From: Globodera rostochiensis
Taxonomy: Eukaryota; Nematoda; Chromadorea; Rhabditida; Heteroderidae
NCBI GenBank assembly: GCA_018350325.1
Contig: JAEVLN010000033.1
Location: 248,001 to 312,000, forward strand
Length of the DNA: 64,000 nucleotides
Direction: 5' to 3'
This document shows, one piece after another, positions 34,798 to 47,779 of the stretch. How positions within the stretch are numbered: position 1 is the first letter of the stretch; every line of letters starts with the position of its first letter. Both the position numbers and the translations under genes were made by a program. The notes under the pieces were generated by a model. That model did no database searches. It saw nothing but the letters and a program-made list of their open reading frames with translations, and had not been told where the DNA came from.

Positions 34798-36626
34798 ATG
34801 GCTTACAATGTTTCGGCAGATTTGGTAAATAATAATTAAAAAAATTCACAGTTTCCGCCTATTTCAGTGGTTTCAATACTTCAATGAGGATGGCCCACAA
34901 ATTTGGATTCTCACCATCGCGTTTGGCGCTCGTTCGGCTTGGGCGATCCTTGGCATTGTGTTCAACATTGGACTTATTTATGTCACAATATGCAACAAGT
35001 TTATACATAACGAACCGTTCCTCCGAGGTAAACAGAAATTAAACAGTTCTCTGCATGGAAGTTGCAACATTTTGCTGGCAATGGAGAGCTTCTTTGCCAC
35101 CACAATGAACGCCACCTACCTGGTCAGCTTTGTCGTGGTCGTCTGCGGGTTACGCTTCATCCGCTACCAGTACTGCTTCCCAATCATCATCCTCCCGGGC
35201 AATGTTCTTGGCAATTGTGCTCAGATGACCATGGTTTTCACCGGGCTTGAACGGCTTCAGTCCGTGCTTTTTCCAATATGGTAACAACTCTCAATGAATA
35301 AAAATACAAAACAAAAATATTGCGAAATTGCTAAGGTACAAAAAAAGAAGCACAAAGACGAACATAAGTTTGGCGAGTTTGTTACTCGTTGGCTACTCCA
35401 CCTACCAATTCAACATCTACTACATTGCATACCAAGACAACATGGACCTGTACGCAATTATTGACTTGTAAATGGTCGTTGGGATACTCAGAAATTCGTT
35501 GCATAATTCAAATTCATAACCCAAATATAACTTTTCGAAAATGTTTTAAACTGCGTGAATCTTGCTAAAATTATATATTCAATTCAATTAAAGCTCTCTA
35601 ATGGTATCAATATTATTAATTTTGTTTGCATTTTTTCTGAAGAAACATTCGTGTCACAACAAAATGCCAACCGATCAAAATGCCAACTGCCTGGCTGGCA
35701 TTTTGATGCTTTTAGGTCTGGTTGGCATTTTGACTCAGCGCCAAACATTCAGAATGGTCTCATGCTCAACCACCGAAATCATCGCTGGCAAAATGGCTGC
35801 ACAAATGAATGTCAATGGTTACACTTTAAGTGCCATTTTGATGGGGACGTATACGCTGATTTGGGTTTTGGTGTTTAAACTTCGTGTCACAGCTAAAAGT
35901 GATTTTTTTATATTATACTTTTCATATACATAATAATTATGGCACTTTAAAGATGTCTCCGAGAAGAATATCCGGCTAGCCAAATCGCTGATGTTCATCA
36001 TTGGCTTCAACATGGTCGGCGTGTTCATCAAATGCATTGGGCTGTTCCTGTTCCAATACGTGACAGTCAATGTGTTTGTCAAGTCAGGCTATAACATCGC
36101 ATTTTCTTTCCTGACCATCGCCGTATACAGTGCTAATTCGCCACTGTTGTACCTGATGAGGTCCGCACATTCAAAACCCGTGGGTGCCATAATTGCCCAT
36201 CCCCGACATCTCCGAAGGTCCGGGGGTCCGCGACTAGTGCCCAAAATTGGTCATCAAAAATTTTTGGAAAAATTGTTCACGGAAATATGTCTCTGGAAGG
36301 AAAACAAGAGAAAATTAATTGTTCACCGGGTAACTTTTTTAAACATGTCCAATCGCAAAACGCCAATAGGAAGAAAAGCTTTTATTGATTATATTCCTTT
36401 ATTTGTTAGCACCGAATACCGAACACGCTTCAACCAGCACTTCCCATGGCTACAAAAATTAGTTGGCAAAAATACGGTTGTCACAACCGTTTCCAGTGTT
36501 CAATCCATGTCCTCCTCAACAATATCCAAACTGCGGCAGAACAGCAAACAGAGCGGTGGTGCCAATGCCACACGTACATTTGGCAATATAAACTTTGCTA
36601 GAGTTGTACAAAGATCAGTTGCTTGA
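34798..36626 (+). CDS. Srsx-like serpentine chemoreceptor, gene 4 (358 aa)
   Basis: Seven exons: 34798-34824, 34868-34998, 35047-35280, 35336-35449, 35753-35898, 35953-36160 and 36410-36626. All introns are GT-AG, two of them long (303 and 249 bp), and the total is 359 codons with stop. It begins MAYNVSADL (sequon NVS). TM3 ends with GLERLQSVLFPIW and TM7 with NSPLLY. It is the most diverged member over exons 2-6 (one codon longer in exon 3, one shorter in exon 6) but its exon 7 is nearly identical to that of gene 1 (KNTVVTTVSSVQS, then GGANATRTFGNINFARVVQR). Intron 4 contains a GGCATTTTG inverted repeat. It is in opposite orientation to the other three. Confidence 0.87.
35660..35732. repeat. 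Inverted repeat of GGCATTTTG inside receptor gene 4 intron 4
   Basis: CAAAATGCCAACC near the start and GGTTGGCATTTTG at the end are perfect inverted copies, and a second internal pair (CAAAATGCCA / TGGCATTTTGA) nests inside. This explains the unusual intron length. The GGCATTTTGA word recurs near 38200-38360. It looks like a small foldback insertion. Confidence 0.6.
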
Positions 36627-37792
36627 CTATTGTGAATTTTTACACAAATTTGACAGCGAATGGATCGGATTTATTAACAATTTCAATTGTTAAATTGAAA
36701 CTGATGCATTTGAAGTTTCATTCTTCCAATTCTCATAAATATTTATTTTAATATTTTAAATAACTTTAAAACAAATTACATATTCAACTGGAAATTTGAA
36801 ATGGAATGTAAACAACAGTTAGTTAACCAAAAATTTGATGAACCCATAAAATACTTTATATTCCAAAAAATTTTTTAAACAATTCTTAAACAAACAAATT
36901 CAAAAAAGAAGAGTGCTTATGAAAAAAACCAACAACCTGCAGAAAATTACCCAATTTGTTCCTTGAAATAAAAGTAATAAAAATATATAATATATTTTGC
37001 CATTCAACTTCAAATTTTGTGTAATTTAATTATAGTTTTATTTATTATAAAAATTTGTTTTTCGCATTATTAGCTAAAAGTTGAGCCATATTGTTCACAA
37101 TCGATGACTTTTAATTTTCGGAAACGCAATCCTTATACTTATACAAATAGAGTTCATGGCTTGAAAATGGAGCTGGATGGAATCCGATATGACAAAATGA
37201 AAGCTAATAGTAAGTTCAAAACCCCCTTAAAATTCGCAGTTATTTTGATTTTAGTATTTCGAATGTTTTATTTTGGCTTGGATTTTGTTCAATTTTTTCA
37301 AAAACCATTTCCTTTGACGCAATCCCGCTTCCTCACTCTCGAGAAACAGTCAATTTGTTTGGAAAAGCAAATGGGAATACGAGAGACGGGCAGACGGCGA
37401 CGTCAACGGGAGAAATAGCACAGAACGTTGGCATATCATTCTCGACCCAAATGCTCCGTATTGAGCAATTTGTTTTCCAATTTCCTTCCCCTATATATGT
37501 AGAAGGCTGCGGGGCGTGTGGCAATTGCACCCAAAGGTTGGCGGCGCCGTTTCTCGTCCAAAGTCTAATGCTGTAAAAGTGCGTCCCATTCGTCGTGGTC
37601 AAATAATGGGGCGCCGTGCGGGCGTTAGAGTGTCGAGTCTCCGTGCTTGAGCTTATGACACGAAAATGTCATGACGATTGGCTACGATTGTAATCGGTGG
37701 GAGTCGCCAAAGGGTGCAAACATTTTTTGATCAAATAATTATACGGGCCACTGAGACAAGCCCGGTCCGATATTCTGATCGGTAGGGCTAAG
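36410..37792 (+). repeat. Right arm of the large inverted repeat
   Basis: It mirrors 23590-24531. After the shared exon 7 it has about 370 bp of 3' flank (about 36627-37000) absent from the left arm, then resumes similarity at TTCAACTTCAAATTT. An extra 93 bp at 37108-37200 is bounded by ATGA on both sides, as expected of an insertion with a 4-bp target duplication. The outermost ~450 bp is the GC-rich repeat unit. The two arms enclose about 12 kb. Confidence 0.85.
37300..37792 (+). repeat. GC-rich repeat family, copies at 23.6, 37.3 and 39.4 kb
   Basis: The unit contains GGAGTCGCCAA, TTGGCGGCGCCGTTTC and GAGCGTTAGCG-type words. Two copies belong to the inverted repeat. A third, more diverged copy lies at about 39420-39860 (TTTGGCGGTGCCGTTTCC, GTTGGAGTCGCCAACGGGT). 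Reading frames in the copies do not agree in strand or frame, so it is probably non-coding. Its nature is unknown. Confidence 0.6.
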
Positions 37793-38810
37793 ATTTATAT
37801 TCTCCAAAAATTGCCAAATATGCGCATATATATGCTTCAAAAAAGGCTAATATATGCTCAAAACCCCCAAAATATGCTTTTTTCAAGATTTTTTTTGGTA
37901 ATACTAGAGCTGCTGGCTGCCCCATCCATTTTGAAAAAGGAGTGATGGGGGGGGGGGGGGAGGGGTCAGTGGGCAGGAAGCAAAAATTCCATACATACGG
38001 CACAAGCCCCGAGGCAATCATTTTGATCCCCCCCCCCCCCCCCCAATTGTTGGGTCTTTTAAGGGGGATAAGGTCAATTTATGTACTTTTTTGCACATTT
38101 TGGCATTCACCTATCCCTTTAATTCGTTTATTTTAACTTTTTTTTCACAATGACTCTGATTTATCCAATAAACATATTAGGTTTATATTTGTTTGACTCG
38201 AGGCATTTTGATCGTTTTAAGCCATTTTGAGCAGTTGGCATTTTGACCTTTTTATGCCATTTCACCCAAAATTGGGATTTTTTTCGGCTCAAAATTCGAG
38301 TTTTTGTCTTGCTTTCTGTTTGTATAATCGTTTTTAAAATGCCGCCTTTCCATTTTGATGCGCCGCCTTTTAAAGACGATTTTGTTTGATTTTGCCCATT
38401 ATCAATTAATATAATGATTAAATGCTTGTCTGAACATAAAAATAAAAGCAATTATTACTTCGCCATTATGATAGTTTGTTTTTTTTAATAGTGCATAATC
38501 TCGACTAATCAACAAAATAGAACCCCAAATTTCGTTTTTAATTTGAATTTATTCAAATTAAAATAATTTGTTAGAATTACACCGCTCTTTCGCGAGATTG
38601 TTATTCGCTCTTTCGCTAAAAGCTAAGCGATTGGATTTATGGCTAGTAAAGCTTAATTTTTGATTTCTTTAGCCGTAACTTTTTTTAGATTTGTTCAATC
38701 GCTTACAAATTAGCATTTGCTTGTTGATAGCTTTTAATATTCTAAGCTTTCGAATGATATAAAAAAATCTTTGATTTAGTAGTAAACTTTGAAAAAAAAG
38801 TATAAGAAGA
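37793..38810. other. Low-complexity and repeat-rich spacer
   Basis: No gene was seen. It contains ATATGC-rich words at 37800-37890, a run of 14 G (37947-37960) followed about 70 bp later by a run of 17 C (38028-38044), and GGCATTTTGA-type repeats around 38200-38360. The remainder is AT-rich. Confidence 0.5.
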
Positions 38811-38813
38811 AAA

Positions 38814-39063
38814 GGATTTATACGTCCGTTTAAAATTCCATTTTTCAATGCGATCGATCCGGTCAATTTCATCATTGTCCTTTACGGGCATAAGGCGCCA
38901 TTGTGCAATTTGAACTAAAAAACAATTTTACGGAGGAGATCGGTTGGTGTGTCGACGTTTTGATGAAGACAATTTGCTTTTTGTTCGCTGTCTAATTGAG
39001 CGCGACGAAGACAATTGGGCCGATGGGCAAAATTCTAATTCAAATTTAAACTCAAAAACATGA
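38814..39063 (+). pseudogene. F-box-associated-like protein fragment, frameshifted
   Basis: Three consecutive frames carry one continuous sense: PFFNAIDPVNFIIVLYGHKA, then after a shift IVQFELKNNFTEE, then after another shift DRLVCRRFDEDNLLFVRCLI and ERDEDNWADG. The pattern hydrophobic-ELKNNFTEE-RLVxRRF-LxVRCxIERDExxWA is what I recall for the large F-box-associated families of cyst and other plant-parasitic nematodes. Two frameshifts within 250 bp and the missing F-box part mark it as a pseudogene. The family name is from memory and unverified. It lies between the receptor and MATH-BTB loci. Confidence 0.5.
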
Positions 39064-39419
39064 AACACTCCAAAATTTAATATTTCTTTAAAGGCTTCGA
39101 TAGGTGCCGCCGCGAGAAATTTGAAGTTTTAATGTTTGAATGCATGCGGTTATGTTTTGTTAAGAAATTGTTAATTTTTCGGGAAAAGTGAACTTTTAAT
39201 TAATTTTTCTAAAATTTAAACAAAAATGAATAAATAACTCATTAAAATTGCAAAAATTTTTATGTCATTAAATGTCTTATTTAAAACGTCAAAATGTCGT
39301 TCTTTAAATGTTTTGCTATTGGTTTAATGAATTAAATTAAATTTGCATTAAAGTAAAACCATTGTTTAAAGAATTAAATTGAATTTCATCAAAGTAATAA
39401 TACACATTTACTTTACTAA

Positions 39420-39860
39420 AACCAAAAATGCACTCGTCGCATCCCCAAATGACGAGAAAAGAGCGGAGAGAGCAGGTGGGAATATAAGAGGCAGACCAGA
39501 CGGCGTGTCGCCGACGAAATAGTACAGCATCAAATAAGCAATTGTTCACTCGGCTGCGCCCCATCGAAAATGTTTTGCACAAATTTCGCTCAACAAATAT
39601 AAGCCGGTGGGTTTGGTTGGTGTAAATGTGGGTACCCGCAGTTTGGCGGTGCCGTTTCCCACTCCAAAACCCTGGCGCTGGAGTGAATCATGGGCCATGA
39701 ATGAGCTGTGAGCGTTAGCGGGAGAACATTGTTTTAATGGTTAGCCCCGCGAGCCTGCCAATGGCTTGGAATTTGGACGGGTTGTTAATCGGTTGGAGTC
39801 GCCAACGGGTACCCAACTTTTTGCCATATTTATCAATATTGTCTTGACAATTAGGGCACT
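39420..39860 (+). repeat. Third, diverged copy of the GC-rich repeat
   Basis: It is related to 37300-37792 in the same orientation. Conserved words include AATAGTACAGCATC (AATAGCACAGAACG in the other copy), GGCGGTGCCGTTTCC and GGTTGGAGTCGCCAA. It lies immediately downstream of the point where the MATH-BTB gene loses its BTB homology, and may have replaced the end of that gene. Confidence 0.55.
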
Positions 39861-39988
39861 AATAAAAACGGTCAAAATAAGTTTTTCTAAATCTTAAAAA
39901 GTGTATTATAGAATATAAATTTATTATCAAAAATGCATTCATCTGAATATTTATTTTGAGAATCTCGATGAATCTCGATTGTTTTGAT

Positions 39989-42064
<2,076 letters not shown>

Positions 42065-42224
42065 TATGTCTATATTCGATGTGTTTATGTGTTGCTATTA
42101 ATTATTGATTATATACGATTAGTAGGGCTCGATTTTATATGCTTATGCTCTTTTTGTAATGCTATCGAAAGTTTGTGGCGCGCCTCCATAAAAAAGTTGC
42201 AAACGCCCAGGAATTAACCGAGAA

Positions 42225-42570
42225 ATGACCCCAAGACTCGAGACCGAGATCGAGACCCAAAAAAACCGAGAAATTTCTCGGTTCGAGACCCGCGATCGAG
42301 ACTTTTCTGAACTTTTTTTTGCAATTCACTCATTTAAGCTCCACAATTTTTTAAATTTTCAAAAACCCAAGTTTTTTTTTGAAAACTTCTGGGGCCGGGG
42401 AGGGAGGGGGGGGGGGGAAGGTGGGGGGGGGAGAGTTAGAAAAATTCAAATTTTTGACTCAATTTGTTAAACGATTTTCAACCAAAATTTTAAAAATACG
42501 GTATTTTGGGACTGGGAGGGGTCGGTGGTGCCGCTAATCGCCGCCGGGGAAAAAAATGAAAGTTGTAGTA
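42225..42570. repeat. TCGAGA-rich repeat and hairpin fragment
   Basis: It begins with CTCGAGACCGAGATCGAGAC-type words, continues into G-runs near 42399-42430, then ACTCAATTTGTTAA and a version of the GC-rich hairpin (GGTGGTGCCGCTAATCGCCG). The order resembles the inside of the element at 49448-50304, so it is probably a decayed relative. No clear ends were found. Confidence 0.45.
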
Positions 42571-42599
42571 AATTTTAGCAAAAAAGTTCCTAAAGGGTA

Positions 42600-42810
42600 A
42601 TTATCGCCTACCAGTTTTGTTGCCAAGGGCAGCGCAGGCCAACGCCAATAATTTGGCGGCAGTTCCTGGGAGAAATTTGGTGTCAATAAAAGCAATTAGA
42701 ATCCGTCAGTTCTAAATGCACCAATCTCTTTACATAAATAACCACCGACCGCGTCTTTGCCATGGCAATCCGTTAATGGGGCGACTGTGACACTGAACAC
42801 GCGTCCCCCA
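42600..42810 (-). pseudogene. Decayed MATH domain fragment
   Basis: The minus strand retains INGLPWQ (the MATH fvNGLpW motif) near 42760 and, some 130 bp on, sequence matching the exon end AACAAAACTG|gt found in both intact MATH domains. Frames are broken. It is a third MATH copy lying upstream of the MATH-MATH-BTB gene and on the same strand. Confidence 0.5.
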
Positions 42811-42901
42811 GTTGGTCCCCCGCCTAATCCCCGGCAGCGCCGGACACGTCTTTTAACAAATAAATTGTGGTAAATATTTTTTGTTCTAATTGTGAAGATA
42901 A

Positions 42902-43079
42902 GTTATTTAATGCACTGAATGAGTTACAAATTCGTCAATAGAAAATAAAAATTGAGAATTTAACGCGGTTTTTGAATCGGTGCATGAAAATAAGGAAAAA
43001 AAAAAAGATTCAAACCCCGGTTTAAATTCTCAATTTTTACTTTCTATTGACGAATTCGTTAATCAGTGCATCAAATAAC
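42902..43079. repeat. Foldback element with ~75-bp arms
   Basis: Arms 42902-42978 and 43007-43079 are inverted copies sharing AATTCGTCAATAGAAA and TAAAAATTGAGAATTTAA, with a 28-bp A-rich spacer. The RNA or DNA strand would form a long hairpin. There are no coding sequences. It is probably a small MITE. Confidence 0.7.
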
Positions 43080-43129
43080 ATATTTCAGAAAATTATAAGA
43101 GCAAATAATGTTTACCAAATTTGACAATA

Positions 43130-44210
43130 GGGACCCCCTTATGGTTTTTGTCCAACTTTTAATTTGCTATTAACTTTCTTCACGTAGTTCTTTCCGTTAA
43201 ATTTTTTGCGGATTTGTACTCAGCTCGGCGATTGGTCGTATTTTTATTCGGATACGACCGAACCACTCCCATTTAGTGTAGAAATACCCAAATGCCTTGA
43301 AGTCTGGTGGTCAAAACAAAATTTGCGTTGAGAGGGAATTTTCGACCTCTGGCCGGGCAGCATCAGTGCTCCACGGACGAATTTTGTAAAAAAAGCAACA
43401 AACAGCCAATGGCATTAACCAATCATAAAGAAATAAATGCAAGGGAAGGATGGGAAAATGGGCACGACAAACTTTTTGCCTACACGGAAATGATTTCACA
43501 TCGAATTGGGCCAAAGGTAATGAGGGTGGTACCAAAGGATTTTCAAAAATTTGGTCAAGCCTAAATTTCTGAATAAATTTAAAAGCTCGTCAAAACCATC
43601 AAATTTTTCGATTATTTTTGAATCTGTTGATTATTTCAAAAATGCATTAACAGAAGTCCAATTAAAAAGATTGCTTGTGAACGAAGTTTCACCCAGCCCA
43701 GGGGTGATCGGATTCTTTGCTTTATGTATTTTTTTGGTAAACATATTATATGAATGGAAAAAAAGTGTCCCGGTTTCCAATCTCTACCAAAAATGGTCCG
43801 TTTCGGACACAAATATACTCCTAAATTCGAAATTTTTTTAATAAACTTGAAATTTTATTTCTGACAAACTTACAGCCCTAATTTGGGACTTTTTGGAACT
43901 ATTTAGGCTATTTTAGTGCTTATTTTGTGGAGCTATAGAACAACTATTTTGGGATTATTATTATCGAATAAAAGATAAATAAATCGCATTTGCAGCATTG
44001 TTGACGATTGAAGCAAAACACATAAATAAAAATATAATGAAAAAGTAAAACACAAATTTATATTATTAACAAAAACAATTACAAATCATCGAAAATGCCA
44101 ACAAACATGAACAATTTATAAGTAAATAAATTTATATTCCTTGAAACTCTGGCGTTTTTTTTAATATTATTATATTTTTTAAATACATAAATTCATATTT
44201 TCATTTTATT
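43130..44210. other. Repeat-rich spacer with weak open frames
   Basis: A segment at 43130-43250 (GGGACCCCCTTATGGTTTTT) recurs at about 56985-57060. Open frames at 43307-43564 and 43551-43841 (+) overlap this repeat-like area. The second contains LTEVQLKRLLVNEVSPSPGV and a hydrophobic stretch but shows no recognisable domain. I do not call a gene. Confidence 0.35.
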
Positions 44211-44221
44211 AGTTATTTTTA

Positions 44222-44322
44222 TAGATTTGTCCAACTTCATGTTGAGCTGGCGAGATATTTTGCCGGGCTCTCAAAATGCCGCGATTCACATCTTCCTTGG
44301 GCTTCACAATGTTCAATTATTT
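44222..44322 (-). other. Exon-like island, minus strand
   Basis: A possible acceptor (ttttaactag) precedes GC-richer sequence open in two frames, one reading KPKEDVNRGILRARQNISPA to a stop, the other KIIEHCEAQGRCESRHFESP. Either way it looks like a terminal exon. It belongs to a run of minus-strand islands between 44.2 and 48.8 kb. Confidence 0.3.
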
Positions 44323-44897
44323 TCTAGTTAAAATAATGCTTGAATTTGATATTTTGATCCTTTACTTTAGTTATTTTTAATTTTGGTGTTTACATATTCA
44401 TCATTTAACAAAATGGACCTTGTGTAATATTTAATTTATAATTTTTATACATAAATGATCATTATTCTTATTTTTATTTTATGTCGCTTTTACGAGATTT
44501 TTATTAAATAAATAAATCGCTTAAAATTATTCTGATAATTACTACTGCATTTACAATATGTGTTAATTTATATATATCTTTATTAAAATAAAATACAAGT
44601 ACATTTAATATTAGTTTAATTTTGCATAATTCTTCCATTATCGCGTCTATACAATTTTTAAGTTCAGTAAAAAAGGAATTTAAGATGTATCGATCAAATT
44701 CAAATAGTTTGATTCTTATAATAATGCTGGTTGAATTTGCTTTTGTTAAAGATTGCATTATTTATATATTTATTTTTGATTAAAAATGTATCAATAAATT
44801 TATAAAATTTAATTTAAACAAATTGTCCCTAGCAGGCAAATTGTCCATTTATGCAAATTCAATTTTTTCAAATTTTTTTTAATTTGAAGGCTTGCAT

Positions 44898-45001
44898 TTA
44901 GACGTGATTTTGCACAAGGGCCATAATCTCGTCTTTCAAGCACAAATAAAGTCGTAGGCACTCAATCAGATCAGTTAGTCTGCTAGCGCCAAGGCAACAA
45001 T
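44898..45001 (-). other. Strong terminal exon candidate, 33 codons
   Basis: An acceptor (aatgattag) is followed by a 33-codon frame ending in TAA: CCLGASRLTDLIECLRLYLC and then LKDEIMALVQNHV. The amphipathic helical pattern and the composition step make this one of the better islands. No family is recognised. Confidence 0.4.
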
Positions 45002-47683
45002 CTAATCATTTATGAAATTATTTTTTTAGCATTAATTGTTTTTCATATAGTTATAATTTTATTTAATACATAGATTCTATTTATTAAATAAACATTAATA
45101 ATGTTTAGATTTTATTTGTTTTTTTTCAATTGTATTAAAATGGTTTTTGCGTTATCATTTAAAGGTAATTAAAAATGTTTATCAATTTGTTAATAAATAT
45201 ATTTAGTATTTTTTGCCATTCGCAAATCAAAAAATTATTTAAACGAAGTTTTTCATATAAATATAATGATTAGATGGGGTAACATGCATAGGTAATGGTA
45301 ATTGTTGCCAGATTTGCTTCAAAAACAAGGCCGCAAAAAAAAGATTTAATCATTATTTTCTTAAAATAGAGCTTAAATCACAGACAGCTTAATTTTTGTT
45401 CATTTTATATTTGGTTAAAATAATTATTATAAAAGATTAATATTTTTTTTCATCTTTTTTTATAATTACAATTCATATTTTTTCTTGAAAAAAGTCAAAA
45501 TAACCACTTGCATTTCTACAATGTACTTATTTTATTAAAGAATTGTTATTCAACGTGGTGTAGATCGAATCAGTTATTCCTCAATGTTTCGGGCATGCGA
45601 GTTTTCTTTAGCTGTCTTCAAAAGATTTATTTTAACTTATATTTTCTTATTAGAATAATGCTTTTGCGTTTAAGCTTAGCCATATAAGTCGACCTCTGAA
45701 TTTATTTTGTCAAAGATAATTATATGTTTTATATTTTATATCTGTCAAAAATATTAACAAGAAGACAGAGTTTTGTATACTTGTCTTTTTTGTTGTCAGT
45801 TTGTGCATAATAATACATTTTGTTTGAATCCTTCATAAAGATTTTGCAGATGAAAGGATTGTTTGGTTTTTCAAAGATTTATGCCTATTTTTGTATCAGA
45901 AAATAAAACCATTTATTTAATAAATAGTTTAATTTTTTTTAGGTTTTACCTGCGTATTTCACAAGCTTATTGGTCGAAGTTATTTATTTGATATTAATAC
46001 TTTTTTTCTTTTATCAGTAGGTGTTGGCTTAAATGTACTTATATTAAAAGATTGCAGTTAATTAATTAATTTCATTGATATCGGGTGATTTAAAGCTCGT
46101 TAAATAAGTTCATTTATGATTTTCATCAAAAATGATTTTAACTAAGTATATATTAAGAAAACATTAAATATGTAGCACAAATTTATGTAATATAATTAAT
46201 TTTTTATGTTTAATAAATTTGTTTAGAAACGAATATTGTTCATTTAAACGTAAATAAAATTTTAAATTATTATTGTAATTGTTACAAATATTTTTTGTTT
46301 AATAAAATAACGGAACTCAGTTGAACAAATATTATGAAGTCCAATCATTCTTTTGCATACGGCTCCAGATTTAGTTTTTTAGAAATGCTTTACAATATAA
46401 AAATTTTTTCTAATTCATATTTCAGAATAAATTTTTGATATAAAGTTATTATAGGTTAATCATCGTGAACCGGAACAAGAATGGGAATGTGTCCAGGTTT
46501 TCATTATAAAGTCGAAAAATGATTATTCTATGCCATTCTTAATTTATGCAAAATTTTTCATTATTTTTAATTAAATTGAGATGTGAACGAACTTGAAACC
46601 GCAAGGTTATGGCAAATTCTTAAACACAATAGTTTTATGTTGAATTTTCAAACTCGACTTTTACTTTTTTATCAACACGAGGTTAAATGGGCTAAATATT
46701 TTTCTCGTTTGACTGTCCAGCTTCATTTTACTTTGCCTAACAAAATTTACGAAATAATTTTCTTATTTATATTGGTTTCCATATGTTTAGCAATTTTTCA
46801 TCTGTGCTTGATTTTTATTTTGGAAATGAAAAAGCGATTTTAATTTTGTAGAGAATTTTTTAAATTTTATTCATATAACTTTATAAAATAATTGGGGCCT
46901 GATTTGCCTGCTTCCTTGGGATTTTTTAAAAATCTTTGCTTTGTCCAAGGCATTTCTACCTATTTATGTCGTGACTGCTCTTTAATTCCACCAACCATCT
47001 TTACACTTTTTTGTTAATTTTCATAAAGCAATTTAGTTTTTATGTCTTTATTACAATTACATCTAAATAAGCGGTTAGGCTTATTTGTAGCTTTAAATTA
47101 CTGTTTTGGTAAATTTAAGTTCCATTGTTTCGTTGCCATTTTATCTTTCTAAGCATAAACAGAGATGTATAAATTTACATCATTTAATTATAATTATATG
47201 CAAATATGTTCATTTAATAAAGACTTCTGTGTTATTAAAGTTTAATTTAAATTATAAATATTATTAATGTTACATTTTTAATTAATGTTTAGAAAACGGT
47301 GACTTATAAATTAATTTTTTTATTTGCCAATATCCAATTAAATCTCTGTTTTTAAATTTAATTTAAATATGGTCTTTTAATATACATTACATTTCCCATG
47401 ACTTCGCTAATCACATTTATTCCGTGACTTTTGTTCGTAGAAAAATATTTAAATATTATTAAAATAAATTTATTAGATAAGACATAAATAAATATTTCTA
47501 TACTTTTTGTTCAATGTATCAGCATTTTTTAGAAAATTTTACTTACTTTAATTATTTGTAATTGTAAACAATTTTAATTAATTTTTCAATTTTAACATTA
47601 GAATATAAAAATTTAAAAAGGTGGATTTGATAATACGATAAGTAACAACATAATTTGCATATTATAATATTGAAATTTAACAC

Positions 47684-47779
47684 CTATTTAATTATTTTTG
47701 TTGAAAAGGAGCATTTCTTCTCTTTTGCCCCGTACATGCGGACCAAGTTGGTCTTCCACTCGGCTATCGAATATTTAAA
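47684..47779 (-). other. Exon-like island KYSIAEWKTN
   Basis: The frame is open for 31 codons to a TAG: FKYSIAEWKTNLVRMYGAKE, then KKCSFSTKIIK. It is GC-richer than its flanks. Family unknown. Confidence 0.35.

Noticed and set aside
42225..42470. 81-aa open frame with a Gly-rich end
   Set aside because: It is produced by TCGAGA repeats and G-runs; no sign of a gene.
46583..46843. Plus-strand open frame with a hydrophobic segment
   Set aside because: It begins at GTG rather than ATG, is strongly A/T-rich, lies among minus-strand islands and has no homology I can recognise.
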